The notes under the pieces were generated by a model, which made no database searches, had not been told where the DNA came from, and was given only the letters and a program-made list of their open reading frames with translations. 64,000 nt of DNA from CAWDZK01 sp963726615 (GTDB taxonomy: Bacteria > Actinomycetota > Actinomycetes > JACCUZ01), in NCBI GenBank assembly GCA_963726615.1, contig CAVSCX010000016.1:124001-188000 (forward strand). The letters are read 5' to 3'. This document shows positions 1 through 7,693 of the stretch, one piece after another (position 1 is the stretch's first letter; each line of letters opens with the position of its first letter). The translations under genes were made by a program, and so were the position numbers.

Positions 1-1033
1 CGCCGCCGACCGGGCCGTGCGTGCCTTCCAGCAGGCCCGCGGCATCTCCGTCGACGGTGTCGTGGGGCCTCGGACCTACCACGCGCTGGACGAGGCGCGG
101 TGGCGCCTGGGCGACCGGATCCTCTTCTACGTCCCCGCGCGGCTGATGGCGGGCGACGACGTCGCGACGCTGCAGCAGCGGCTGCTCGACATGGGCTTCG
201 ACTGCGGGCGCGTCGACGGGCTGTTCGGCGTCGAGACCGAGCAGGCCCTGCGGGAGTTCCAGCGCAACATCGGTGTCGTCGCCGACGGCACCTGCGGCCC
301 GGCGACCTTCAAGGCCCTCACCCAGCTGACCCGCACCGTCGTCGGCGGAAGCCCGCACGCGATGCGCGACTCCGAGGCCATCACCCGAGCCGGTCCGGCG
401 CTGGCCGGGAAGCTGGTCATCATCGATCCGGGTCGCCCCGACGACGCGAGCAGCGCCGGCAGCGCCTCTGGTGCCGATGCCGATGCCCGCAGCATCGTCT
501 ACGACATCGCGTCGCGCCTGGAGGGTCGCCTCAGCGCTGCCGGCGCCTCGGCGTTCCTCACCCGCGGGCCCGACGGGGCCGGCAGCGACGGCCCCAGCGA
601 GGAGGACCAGGCGAGCTTCGCCAACGCCGCCGGCGCCGACCTGCTCATCGCCCTGCACGTCAACCGGAGCCCCAGCCCGACAGCGTCCGGTGTCGCGACC
701 TACTACTACGGCAACGACGAGTTCGGGCACCACTCCACCGTCGGGCAACGGCTCGCCGACCTGGTGCAGCGGGAGATCTGCGCACGCACCGACCTGGTGG
801 ACTGCCGGGTCCACCCCAAGACCTGGGACGTGCTGCGCCGCACCCGGATGCCGGCGGTGCGGGCAGAGGTGGGCTACCTGTCCCACCCTGGCGACGCGGC
901 CCGCCTGGCCGACCCGGCCTTCCGGGACGCTCTCGCCGAGGCGATCGGGGCCGCCGTGCAGCGGCTCTACCTGGCCCCGGAGGACGACGCAGTGACCGGC
1001 GTCCTGCGCATCCCGGAGTGGCTGCGCGCCTGA
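1..1033 (+). CDS. cwlM: CwlM-like N-acetylmuramoyl-L-alanine amidase homologue, 5' end cut by window edge
   Basis: The reading frame is already open at the window edge, so the N-terminus is missing; a GTG at 17 lies inside the first domain. Two peptidoglycan-binding repeats come first (one ending in GPRTYHAL, the next from about residue 45 to 105 with VDGLFGVETEQALREFQ), followed by an amidase_3 fold from about residue 130. The usual DPGHGG zinc motif reads DPGRPDD, and the expected glutamate of the second ligand region is not evident, while LHVN and RAEVGYL near the C-terminus are kept. Mycobacterial CwlM, found at the same place near parB, is a cytoplasmic regulator of MurA and not a working hydrolase; the missing ligands suggest the same here (inference). 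The pknB gene, whose product phosphorylates CwlM in mycobacteria, is in this window. Confidence 0.85.
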   Translation, partial: AADRAVRAFQQARGISVDGVVGPRTYHALDEARWRLGDRILFYVPARLMAGDDVATLQQRLLDMGFDCGRVDGLFGVETEQALREFQRNIGVVADGTCGPATFKALTQLTRTVVGGSPHAMRDSEAITRAGPALAGKLVIIDPGRPDDASSAGSASGADADARSIVYDIASRLEGRLSAAGASAFLTRGPDGAGSDGPSEEDQASFANAAGADLLIALHVNRSPSPTASGVATYYYGNDEFGHHSTVGQRLADLVQREICARTDLVDCRVHPKTWDVLRRTRMPAVRAEVGYLSHPGDAARLADPAFRDALAEAIGAAVQRLYLAPEDDAVTGVLRIPEWLRA

Positions 1034-1120
1034 CGTGTCACCGTCGGCATCGGCGGCATCGCGGCATCGATCGCACCGTCAGTACCGCGCGTGCGGCGGC
1101 GCCGTCCCGACTGCGACCCG

Positions 1121-1756
1121 TCACACCGGCCGGAACGCCGGCTCCGGGTTCATCGATCCCAGCAGCCGCTCCAGGGCGACCTCGACGTCCTCGCGCCAGG
1201 ACAGCGCGTTGCGCAGCTCCAGCCGCAGCCTCGGGAACAGGTGGTGGGGCCGCACCGTCTTGAAGCCCACCGCGAGCAGGAAGTCGGCCGGCACCACGCA
1301 GCCGCCCACGGGCAGCGCCGCCTCGTCGGCGGGCGTCGCCCGGCCGAACGCCTCGATCGCCCGGACGCCACGGCGGCTGAGGTCCTTGGCCGCGGTCTGC
1401 AACAGCATCCGGCCCAACCCCCCACCCGTGAACTCCGGGAGCAGCCGCGCCGTCATCAACAGGACCGCGTCGGCCGAGACCGGGGAGGTCGGGAACGCGA
1501 GACTGCGGGGCACGTGCACCGGCGGCGCGTAGGTGAGGTACCCGGCCGGGAGCGAGTCGACGTAGACGATCTTGCCGCAGGATCCCCACTCCAGCAGGGT
1601 GGCCGAGAGCCAGGCCTCCTTCTCCAGCTCGACGTCGCCGGCCTCCTCGGCCGCCTCGCGGGCCACCGGGTCGAGCTCCCAGAACACGCACCGCCGACAG
1701 GCATGCGGCAGGTCGTCGAGGTTGTCCAAGGTCAGGCTGGCGCAGCGGCGTGACAC
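1121..1756 (-). CDS. GNAT family N-acetyltransferase
   Basis: A 211-residue protein with a GNAT acetyl-CoA loop (GGGLGRMLLQ, about residue 120) inside a fold that matches the acetyltransferases commonly found beside parB in actinobacteria. The start is GTG at 1756, because GGAGG lies 4 to 5 bases upstream; the open frame runs on to 2122, but that extension is only the repeat array being free of stop codons. It faces cwlM, with the two stops about 87 bases apart. The substrate cannot be told from sequence. Confidence 0.8.
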   Translation of the reverse strand: MSRRCASLTLDNLDDLPHACRRCVFWELDPVAREAAEEAGDVELEKEAWLSATLLEWGSCGKIVYVDSLPAGYLTYAPPVHVPRSLAFPTSPVSADAVLLMTARLLPEFTGGGLGRMLLQTAAKDLSRRGVRAIEAFGRATPADEAALPVGGCVVPADFLLAVGFKTVRPHHLFPRLRLELRNALSWREDVEVALERLLGSMNPEPAFRPV

Positions 1757-1896
1757 CCGCGCCTCCGCATCGTGGTCGACGGCCTTCGGTCGGCAGGAGG
1801 GTAGCGCCGGGCCGCGGTCGGCGGGAAGACCCCGGCTCGACCTCGCCGACGAGGGCGACCCGACGATGCCCGCCCCCGGTCGTGGCTGTGACGCCC

Positions 1897-2080
1897 TGTC
1901 GACCTGTCGACCGGTCGATCTGTCGACCTGTCCGCACGGCGAGAGGGAGAGACGTCGAGAGAACCACCAGGAGATCTGTCGTTCTCGCGACGTGGCGACC
2001 TGTCGCTCTGTCGATGTGTCGGTGTGTCGTGCTGTCGATGTGTCGGTGTGTCGTGCTGTCGCTGAGTCGTTGTGTCGGCC
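1897..2080 (+). repeat. Period-8 array of TGTCGNNN units
   Basis: Two in-phase blocks of 8-base units. Block 1 (1897-1936) has five units such as TGTCGACC and GGTCGATC. Block 2 (1977-2080) has thirteen, cycling through TGTCGATG, TGTCGGTG and TGTCGTGC twice. The 40-base spacer is exactly five units long, so phase is held over all 184 bases. The first five bases are conserved and the last three vary. Because 8 is not a multiple of 3, the period argues against selection for protein. Function unknown. Confidence 0.8.
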
Positions 2081-2114
2081 GTCGCCCGGCCGGATCGGAG
2101 CCGCCCCCGTGCGT

Positions 2115-2154
2115 CGACACATCGACGTGCCGCCATGTCGACATGCCGACAGGT
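2115..2154 (-). repeat. Inverted period-8 block of CGACANNN units
   Basis: Five 8-base units, CGACACAT, CGACGTGC, CGCCATGT, CGACATGC and CGACAGGT, which are the complement of the TGTCGNNN motif of the preceding array. The 34 bases between the two blocks show no clear unit. The inverted arrangement could allow a long imperfect hairpin with the upstream array. Confidence 0.7.
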
Positions 2155-2228
2155 CCTTCCCCCTGGCGTCACGCCAGCCACCGCACTCCCACCAGCCCCG
2201 CCCGACACGCAGGTGCGGGCCGGGCGGG

Positions 2229-3326
2229 TCAGCCGGCGTCCGGCGGGTCGGCGAGAGCCGGCACCTCGGTGTCCGGTGCCATCAGCGAGACGATCCGCTC
2301 GAGGTCGTCGATCGAGGCGAACTCCACGACGATCCGGCCCTTGGCGCGACCGAGATCGACCTTGACGCGGGTCTCGAACCGCTCGGAGAGCCGCTCGGCC
2401 AGCACTGCCAGCTTGGGTGCCACCGGCCGCGCCCCGCGCGGGCGCCGGCCTCGTTCCGGGGCGTCGCCGCCCAGCGTGACGATCTCCTCCACCGAGCGCA
2501 CCGACAGACCCTCCGCCACCACCCGCTGGGCCAGGCGTTCCTGTCCCGCCGCGTCGTCCAGGCCCAGCAGGGCACGGGCGTGCCCGGCGGAGAGCACCCC
2601 GGCGGCGATGCGCCGCTGCACCAGGGGCGGCAGCTTGAGCAGCCGGAGGGTGTTGGAGATCTGCGGGCGGGACCGGCCGATCCGACCGGCAAGCTCGTCG
2701 TGCGTGCAGCCGAAGTCCTGGAGCAGCTGGTCGTACGCCGCGGCCTCCTCCAGCGGGTTCAGCTGGGCCCGGTGCAGGTTCTCCAGCAGGGCGTCGCGCA
2801 GCATGACGTCGTCGCCGGTGTCACGCACGATGGCCGGGATGGCGGTGAAGCCGGCCTCACGCGCCGCCCGCCACCGCCGCTCACCCATGATCAGCTCGTA
2901 GCGCTCCGACCCTGGTTCGCCGCCGAGCGGGCGGACGACGATCGGCTGCAGCAGCCCGACCTCGCGCAGGGAGTGCACCAGCTCGGCCAGCGCCTCCTCC
3001 TCGAAGACCTCGCGCGGCTGCCGGGGGTTGGGGGTGATGGCGTCCAGCGGCACCTCGGCGAAGTGGGCCCCGGCGACCTCCTCAGGTGACCCGGCGCCGG
3101 GTACGGGGGTCGGCCGGGCGCGCCCGCCCGCTCCTGTCCCGTCCCGCGGGTCAGCGCCGCCAGCTGCCTCCCCCGCGGCCTCGTCGCCAGGCTCCTGAGG
3201 ACCTCGGCCCGGGATGAGGACGTCGACCGGCGACGGGCCGCTCGTCGGCGGCGCCTCGCCCTTGCCGGGCGCGGTCGGGATCAGGGCACCCAGGCCGCGG
3301 CCCAGACCCCGTCGTCGGTCGCTCAC
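2229..3326 (-). CDS. parB: Chromosome partitioning protein ParB
   Basis: ParB is a CTP-dependent DNA clamp that loads at parS sites and spreads to organise the origin region for segregation with ParA. The 365-residue protein begins with the typical SDRRRGLGRGLGALIP, then a long Pro/Gly-rich linker, the N-terminal CTPase region with GERRWRAAREAG, and a helix-turn-helix (LAGRIGRSRPQISNTLRLL) for parS binding, followed by the dimerisation end. The start is GTG at 3326, overlapping the parA stop by 4 bases. An in-frame open stretch continues upstream to 4559, but it runs across parA and is not coding. Confidence 0.96.
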   Translation of the reverse strand: MSDRRRGLGRGLGALIPTAPGKGEAPPTSGPSPVDVLIPGRGPQEPGDEAAGEAAGGADPRDGTGAGGRARPTPVPGAGSPEEVAGAHFAEVPLDAITPNPRQPREVFEEEALAELVHSLREVGLLQPIVVRPLGGEPGSERYELIMGERRWRAAREAGFTAIPAIVRDTGDDVMLRDALLENLHRAQLNPLEEAAAYDQLLQDFGCTHDELAGRIGRSRPQISNTLRLLKLPPLVQRRIAAGVLSAGHARALLGLDDAAGQERLAQRVVAEGLSVRSVEEIVTLGGDAPERGRRPRGARPVAPKLAVLAERLSERFETRVKVDLGRAKGRIVVEFASIDDLERIVSLMAPDTEVPALADPPDAG

Positions 3327-4789
3327 CGGGTCTCCTCCGTTCCCGCGGGGGTGTCCGCCCGCAACGCCATCTCGCGGGCCGCCTCGAGGTAGGACAGCGC
3401 GCCGGTCGAACCAGGGTCGTAGGTCATGACGGTCTGACCGTAGCTGGGCGCCTCCGAGATCCGCACCGAGCGCGGGATCGTCGTGCGCAGGACAGTGTCC
3501 GGGAAGTGGGTCCGCACCTCGTCGGCCACCTGGGCCGCCAGCCGGGTCCTGGCGTCGTACATGGTGAGCAGGACGGTGGACACGTGCAGCGCCGGGTTGA
3601 GGTGCGCCCGGACCAGCTCGACGTTGCGCAGCAGCTGACCCACCCCCTCCAGTGCGTAGTACTCGCACTGGATCGGGATGAGGACCTCCGGGGCGGCCAC
3701 CAGAGCGTTCACCGTCAGCAGGCCGAGGCTGGGCGGGCAGTCGACGAGGATGTAGTCGAACCGGGGGGTGTCGGAGTCGGCGGTCTGCTCGGCATAGCCG
3801 GACAGTGCCCGCTGCAGCCGGGTCTCGCGCGCCACCAGCGACACCAGCTCGATCTCGGCGCCGGCCAGGTCGATCGTGGCCGGGACGCAGGACAGCCCGG
3901 CGATGCCCTCGACCGGGGCGATCACCTCGTGCAGTGGTCGATCCTCGAGCAGCACGTCGTAGACCGAGGGGACCTCCGCATGGTGATCGACACCGAGGGC
4001 GGTCGAGGCGTTGCCCTGCGGGTCCAGGTCCACCACCAGGACCTCCAACCCCTGCAGGGCGAGGGCGGCAGCCATGTTCACGGTGGTCGTCGTCTTGCCG
4101 ACCCCGCCCTTCTGGTTCGCGACGGTGAGCACCCGGGTCCTGGCCGGTCGCGGCAGCGGGTCGCCGACCCGGCCGGCGAGCACCCGCAGGGCGGTTTCGG
4201 CGGCCCGGGCGATGGGAGTGTCTTCCGCCCCCGGGGGCGGGTCGGCCACCACGATCGGGCCGGACTCGGGCACCGCTGACGGTGACGCGGCACTCTGGGA
4301 CACGGCGAGCTCCTTCGCGGTGGTGGTGCCACCGGTGGTGAGAGGACTGACTGACGGCGGGACCCGGCGGCCGCCACCCGGGTGGGGAGCCGGCGGACGC
4401 TCCGCCGCCTCGGCCAGGTCGACCGCCGGCGGCAGGTCGACAGTGGCCGGCAGGTCGACCGTGGCCGGCAGAGCGTCGGAGGGCGGGAGCGGTGCCCCCC
4501 GGCCGGGCGTGGCGGCAGGCCCTGCGGGGTTCATGGGCGCCTCGAGGAGGCGGCCCCACGGCGGTGTTTCACGTGAAACCTCGGCACCGTCGGCGGCCTC
4601 GGTTTCACGTGAAACGTCGGCCCGCTCGCCAACGAGTTCCGGTGACGCTGGCAGCGCGGTCACGTGCGCCGCGGCGTCGTGGCCGGCCGACTCCGGGAGA
4701 TCGCGATCGTCCGCGACCTGCGCCGGCCAGCCGAGTCCACCAGGGTCTGCGACGGCGGAGTCGGGCCAGCCGAGTCCCGTGGTTCTCAT
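3323..4789 (-). CDS. parA: Chromosome partitioning ATPase ParA (Soj)
   Basis: A Walker-type ATPase that moves ParB-parS complexes. The deviant Walker A motif QKGGVGKTTTTVN is at about residue 220, followed by DLDPQGNAST and VDCPPSLGLLTVNALVA. The N-terminal 200 residues are low-complexity and Pro/Ala-rich. The start is uncertain: ATG 4789 has AGGGTGAG upstream and makes two parS sites part of the coding sequence, each read as VSRET; ATG 4534 (MNPAGP, GAGG upstream) would leave both parS sites as leader DNA. As I recall it, the mycobacterial ParA also has a VSRET in its N-terminus, so the longer form is reasonable. Confidence 0.93.
   Translation of the reverse strand: MRTTGLGWPDSAVADPGGLGWPAQVADDRDLPESAGHDAAAHVTALPASPELVGERADVSRETEAADGAEVSRETPPWGRLLEAPMNPAGPAATPGRGAPLPPSDALPATVDLPATVDLPPAVDLAEAAERPPAPHPGGGRRVPPSVSPLTTGGTTTAKELAVSQSAASPSAVPESGPIVVADPPPGAEDTPIARAAETALRVLAGRVGDPLPRPARTRVLTVANQKGGVGKTTTTVNMAAALALQGLEVLVVDLDPQGNASTALGVDHHAEVPSVYDVLLEDRPLHEVIAPVEGIAGLSCVPATIDLAGAEIELVSLVARETRLQRALSGYAEQTADSDTPRFDYILVDCPPSLGLLTVNALVAAPEVLIPIQCEYYALEGVGQLLRNVELVRAHLNPALHVSTVLLTMYDARTRLAAQVADEVRTHFPDTVLRTTIPRSVRISEAPSYGQTVMTYDPGSTGALSYLEAAREMALRADTPAGTEETR
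4565..4580. promoter_or_regulatory. parS site 1
   Basis: TGTTTCACGTGAAACC matches the bacterial parS consensus TGTTTCACGTGAAACA at 15 of 16 positions, with a perfect palindromic core. It lies within the 5' part of the long parA frame. Confidence 0.93.
4602..4615. promoter_or_regulatory. parS site 2
   Basis: GTTTCACGTGAAAC is a perfect parS core 22 bases from the end of site 1. Both sites are in the 5' region of parA, and each encodes Val-Ser-Arg-Glu-Thr when read in the long parA frame. Confidence 0.93.
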
Positions 4790-4928
4790 CTCACCCTGCT
4801 CTCAGAACGGACGGCCCGACGCATGCCGGCGTCGGCACCCGGGACGGTGGCGGATCCGGCCCGACCCGGGGCCGCTGCACCCGCGGGGACGGCCCGGCCG
4901 GCGACGTCGACCGGGTGAGCCTATGCCG

Positions 4929-5585
4929 TCACGGCTGCCGGTCGGAAGTCGATCGGCCGCGCCGTCCCACCACGATCCGCACCAGCCGCACCGGCGGGTC
5001 GACCAGGCCGGCCCCGACCTCCTCGATCGGGCCGGCCGATGCGTTCCACCGAGGGAGCTCGGCGCGCACGAGGTCCAGCTCAGCCTCGGCCCGGTCACCC
5101 TTGACGGCGAGCAGGCTCCCCCCGTCGGCGACGAGCGGAAGGCACCAGGGGAGCAGCCGGTCCAGCGGGGCGACAGCCCGCGCGGTCACCGTCGGCGCGA
5201 CCCAGAGCCCGTGCAGGTCCTCGGCCCTGCTCCGGACGACCTCGACGTTGTCCAGCTCCAGTCGCTGCGTCACCTCACCGAGGAAGGCGGCCCGGCGCAG
5301 CAACGGCTCGACCAGCCGGACGGTGAGGTCGGGTCGCGCCAGAGCCATCGGGATCCCGGGCAGCCCGGCTCCCGACCCCACGTCGACCACCAGGCCGGCC
5401 GCGGGACAGGCCGCTGCCACCACCGCGCCGTTGAGCAGGTGCCGGCTCCAGAGCCGGTCGGCTTCCCGGGGGCCGATCAGCCCACGGGTGACGCCATCGG
5501 TCGCCAGCAGCTCGGCGTAGAGGTCGGCCCGGTGCAGCTCGGCGCCGAACACGGCCGCGGCGGTTTCACGTGGAACATCCCTCAC
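4929..5585 (-). CDS. rsmG: 16S rRNA (guanine-N7)-methyltransferase RsmG (GidB)
   Basis: RsmG methylates G527 of 16S rRNA with S-adenosylmethionine; loss often gives low-level streptomycin resistance in bacteria. The 218-residue protein has the SAM-binding motif VVDVGSGAGLPGIPMALARP at about residues 66-85 and SRAEDL/TARAVAPLDRLLPW further on, all typical of the family. The start is ATG at 5585; the first codons (MRDVPRET) overlap a third parS-like site. It sits 139 bases upstream of the longer parA start and downstream of jag. Confidence 0.95.
   Translation of the reverse strand: MRDVPRETAAAVFGAELHRADLYAELLATDGVTRGLIGPREADRLWSRHLLNGAVVAAACPAAGLVVDVGSGAGLPGIPMALARPDLTVRLVEPLLRRAAFLGEVTQRLELDNVEVVRSRAEDLHGLWVAPTVTARAVAPLDRLLPWCLPLVADGGSLLAVKGDRAEAELDLVRAELPRWNASAGPIEEVGAGLVDPPVRLVRIVVGRRGRSTSDRQP
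5563..5577. promoter_or_regulatory. parS-like site 3
   Basis: GTTTCACGTGGAACA differs from the perfect core by one base. It overlaps the first codons of rsmG, where it is read as VPRET. It is about 950 bases from site 2, so three sites lie within about 1 kb. Confidence 0.85.
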
Positions 5586-5600
5586 CGAGCCGGCCCGGCG

Positions 5601-6281
5601 TCAGAGGGGCAGGACGACGACCCGGCGCTGCGGCTCCTCACCCTCGGACTCGCTGGTGAGCCCGGCCTCCGCCACGGCGTCGTGCACGACCTTGCGCTCG
5701 AAGGGTGACATCGGCTCGAGCCGCACCTTCTCCCCGGTCGCCCGCACCGTCTCGGCTGTCTGCCGGCCCAGCTCGGTGAGCACGGCCTTGCGGCCGGCCC
5801 GGTACCCGGCCACATCGAGCATGAGCCGGCTGCGGTTCCCGGTCTGGGCATGCACGGCCAGCCGGGTCAGCTCCTGCAGCGCCTCCAGCACGTTGCCGTG
5901 CCGCCCGACCAGGTCGTCCAGGTCGCCCCCCACCACCGAGACGATCGCGCGGTCGCGCTCGACGTCCATGTCGATGTCGCCGTCGAGGTCCACGATGTCG
6001 AGAAGGTCCTCGAGATAGTCCGCGGCGATCTCCCCCTCCTTCTCGAGGTCCACGATCCCGTCGCGGCCGTCCCGGCCTCCCGGCCCGCGACCGTCGGTGC
6101 TGTCGGTGCTGTCGGTGCTGTCGGTGCTGTCGGTGCTGTCGGTGTCGTGGCCGTGGGGGTTGTCCGGGCTGTCGGCGTCCGGGCTCGGCCCGGAGGCCTC
6201 GGACTCCGCCGGAGCCGTGCCGCCTGTCGGGTCGACGGTCTCGGTCGAGCCGTCGTCCTGCGGCGCGGGCGAACTTGTCAT
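5601..6281 (-). CDS. jag: Jag/KhpB family RNA-binding protein (KH and R3H domains)
   Basis: A 226-residue protein of the SpoIIIJ-associated family. The first 80 residues are acidic and low-complexity, with DST repeated five times in a row. A KH domain follows (about residues 90-165, with VSVVGGDLDDLVGRHGNVLEAL), then an R3H domain to the C-terminus (PMSPFERKVVHDAVAEAG). In firmicutes KhpB binds RNA and links to cell elongation; the role in actinobacteria is less clear. The start ATG 6281 has GGAGGAG 7 bases upstream. It sits between yidC and rsmG, as in most actinobacteria. Confidence 0.93.
   Translation of the reverse strand: MTSSPAPQDDGSTETVDPTGGTAPAESEASGPSPDADSPDNPHGHDTDSTDSTDSTDSTDSTDGRGPGGRDGRDGIVDLEKEGEIAADYLEDLLDIVDLDGDIDMDVERDRAIVSVVGGDLDDLVGRHGNVLEALQELTRLAVHAQTGNRSRLMLDVAGYRAGRKAVLTELGRQTAETVRATGEKVRLEPMSPFERKVVHDAVAEAGLTSESEGEEPQRRVVVLPL
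6093..6143 (-). repeat. Perfect 9-base tandem repeat inside jag
   Basis: Five perfect copies of GTCGGTGCT (plus strand) followed by a partial sixth. On the minus strand this gives the repeating tripeptide Asp-Ser-Thr. The unit is a multiple of three, so changes in copy number would keep the frame. Confidence 0.9.
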
Positions 6282-6359
6282 CGCGGGGCTCCTCCGGGTG
6301 CTTGTGCGGTCCTGTGGCCGGTTACCGGCCGGGAAGGGGTGCGGCGCCGCGCGCCGCGA

Positions 6360-7382
6360 TCAGCGCTTCTTCTTGCGCTTGGGCTGCTGGCGCTGGCCAC
6401 CTGCACGGGGCTGGTTCCCGTTCGCGCCGCCGTCCGAGTCGTCCGACGCGTCCGTGCTGTCCGCGGCGCCGGCGCTGCTGCCGTTGCCGCTCGAGCCGTC
6501 CAGGGTCGCTACCGCCGTGTCAGCGGCATCCGACTCCCGGCGGGCCTTCCGGTGCGCCTCCTTGGCCGCCTGGCGGCGGGCCAGGGCGTCGGCGGCGGGA
6601 GACCCGGGCGCCGGGTTGCGCCGGATGACGTAGAACTGCTGGCCCATGGACCAGACGTTCGTGGTCAGCCAGTAGAGCAGCACGCCGATCGGGAAGTTGA
6701 CGCCGGACACGGCGAAGACCAGCGGGAAGACGTAGAGCAGGATCTTCTGCTGCTGCGCGAACGGGTTGTTCATCGCGTCGGCAGGCATGTTCTTGCTCAT
6801 CAGCTGCTTCTGCGTCGTGAAGGTCGACGCCGACATCAGGACGATGAGCACAGCGGTGAGGATCTGCACCGAGACCGTCTCGGCGCCGATGAACTTGTCC
6901 GAGATGCTCGCCCCGAAGATCTCGGCGTTGCCGGCCTGGGTGACCAGTTGCTGGTCCAGGAATCCCTTGGGCTTGTCCTTGGCGATCCCGTTGAGGACGT
7001 GGAAGAGGGCGAAGAAGATCGGCGCCTGCAGGATGATCGGCAGACACGAGGCCAGCGGGTTCGTCCCGTTGTCCTTGTACAGCTTCATCATCTCTTGCTG
7101 CTGCTTCTGGCGGGACTCGGGATCGGTCTTGCCCTTGTACTTGGTCTGGATCTTCTTGATCTCCGGCTGCAGGATCTGCAGGCCGCGCTGGGCGTTGATC
7201 TGCTTGACGAACAGGGGGATGAGCAGGATCCGGATGACCACCACGAGTCCGACGATCGACAGGGCCCACGCCGCACCCCCGGCGGGGTCGAAGCCGATGT
7301 TCTTGAACAAGGTGTGGAACGCCACCATGATGAAGGTGACGGCCTCGTAGAGAGGCTCGAGCAGCTGGGCGGCGTGGGTCAC
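6360..7382 (-). CDS. yidC: Membrane protein insertase YidC/Oxa1
   Basis: YidC inserts and folds inner-membrane proteins alone or with SecYEG. The 340-residue protein is of the short Gram-positive Oxa1 type: an N-terminal membrane segment, then VVIRILLIPLFVKQINAQRG with the conserved arginine of the hydrophilic groove, a cytoplasmic helical hairpin (QPEIKKIQTKYKGK), and further membrane segments including LASCLPIILQAPIFFALFHV. The tail is Ser/Asp-rich and ends in KRKKKR, as expected for ribosome contact. The start is GTG 7382 with GGGAG upstream, overlapping the yidD stop by 4 bases. Confidence 0.95.
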   Translation of the reverse strand: MTHAAQLLEPLYEAVTFIMVAFHTLFKNIGFDPAGGAAWALSIVGLVVVIRILLIPLFVKQINAQRGLQILQPEIKKIQTKYKGKTDPESRQKQQQEMMKLYKDNGTNPLASCLPIILQAPIFFALFHVLNGIAKDKPKGFLDQQLVTQAGNAEIFGASISDKFIGAETVSVQILTAVLIVLMSASTFTTQKQLMSKNMPADAMNNPFAQQQKILLYVFPLVFAVSGVNFPIGVLLYWLTTNVWSMGQQFYVIRRNPAPGSPAADALARRQAAKEAHRKARRESDAADTAVATLDGSSGNGSSAGAADSTDASDDSDGGANGNQPRAGGQRQQPKRKKKR

Positions 7383-7693
7383 GGACGAGCTCCCTGGGGG
7401 GCGCCAGGGGAGGCGCCGTGTCGTCTGGGGGGAACGGGGTCGAGCCCGCCCGGGTTCCACGGGTGGCAGCGCAGCAGCCGACGGACCGCGAGCCACAGGC
7501 CCACCAGCGGGCCGCGAGTGGTGATCGCCTCGACGGCGTACGCCGAGCAGGACGGGTAGAACCGGCAGCGCGGCCCCAGCAACGGCGAGAGCACCAGCTG
7601 ATAGGCGCGGATGGGCAGCACGAGAACCAGCCCGAGCGCCCGGTTCAGGGTCGTCACCGACCTGGCGGCCAGCGTGCGGGCGGTCGAGCTCAT
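7379..7693 (-). CDS. yidD: Membrane protein insertion efficiency factor YidD
   Basis: A 104-residue protein of the YidD family, which assists YidC-dependent insertion. It carries the family core: an amphipathic N-terminal helix with IRAYQLVLSPLLGPRCRFYP, the conserved cysteines of CRFYPSCSAYA, and RRLLRCHPWNPGGLDPVPP. The start ATG 7693 overlaps the rnpA stop (ATGA). It is transcribed between rnpA and yidC. Confidence 0.95.
   Translation of the reverse strand: MSSTARTLAARSVTTLNRALGLVLVLPIRAYQLVLSPLLGPRCRFYPSCSAYAVEAITTRGPLVGLWLAVRRLLRCHPWNPGGLDPVPPRRHGASPGAPQGARP

Larger units (their letters stand above)
1757..2228. other. Gene-free region between the GNAT gene and parB, containing the period-8 arrays
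   Basis: This 472-base stretch separates the GNAT start from the parB stop. Nothing in it resembles a known protein. Several frames on both strands stay open, but that follows from the repeat lacking stop triplets. Its main content is the octamer arrays listed separately, plus a perfect 12-base palindrome CATGTCGACATG at 2134-2145. The GNAT promoter must also lie here. Confidence 0.7.

Noticed and set aside
1757..2122. N-terminal extension of the GNAT protein rich in Thr, Arg, His and Asp
   Set aside because: The frame is open only because the TGTCGNNN repeat contains no stop triplets; other frames on both strands are open too. A strong GGAGG before GTG 1756 marks the real start.
1897..2154. 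CRISPR array
   Set aside because: The unit is 8 bases with no conserved long repeat and no spacers, and no cas genes are in the window.
3327..4559. parB frame extended upstream as one 776-residue protein
   Set aside because: The extension is antiphase to the clear parA gene on the same strand and has no ParB-like features; the GTGA overlap at 3323-3326 gives the start.
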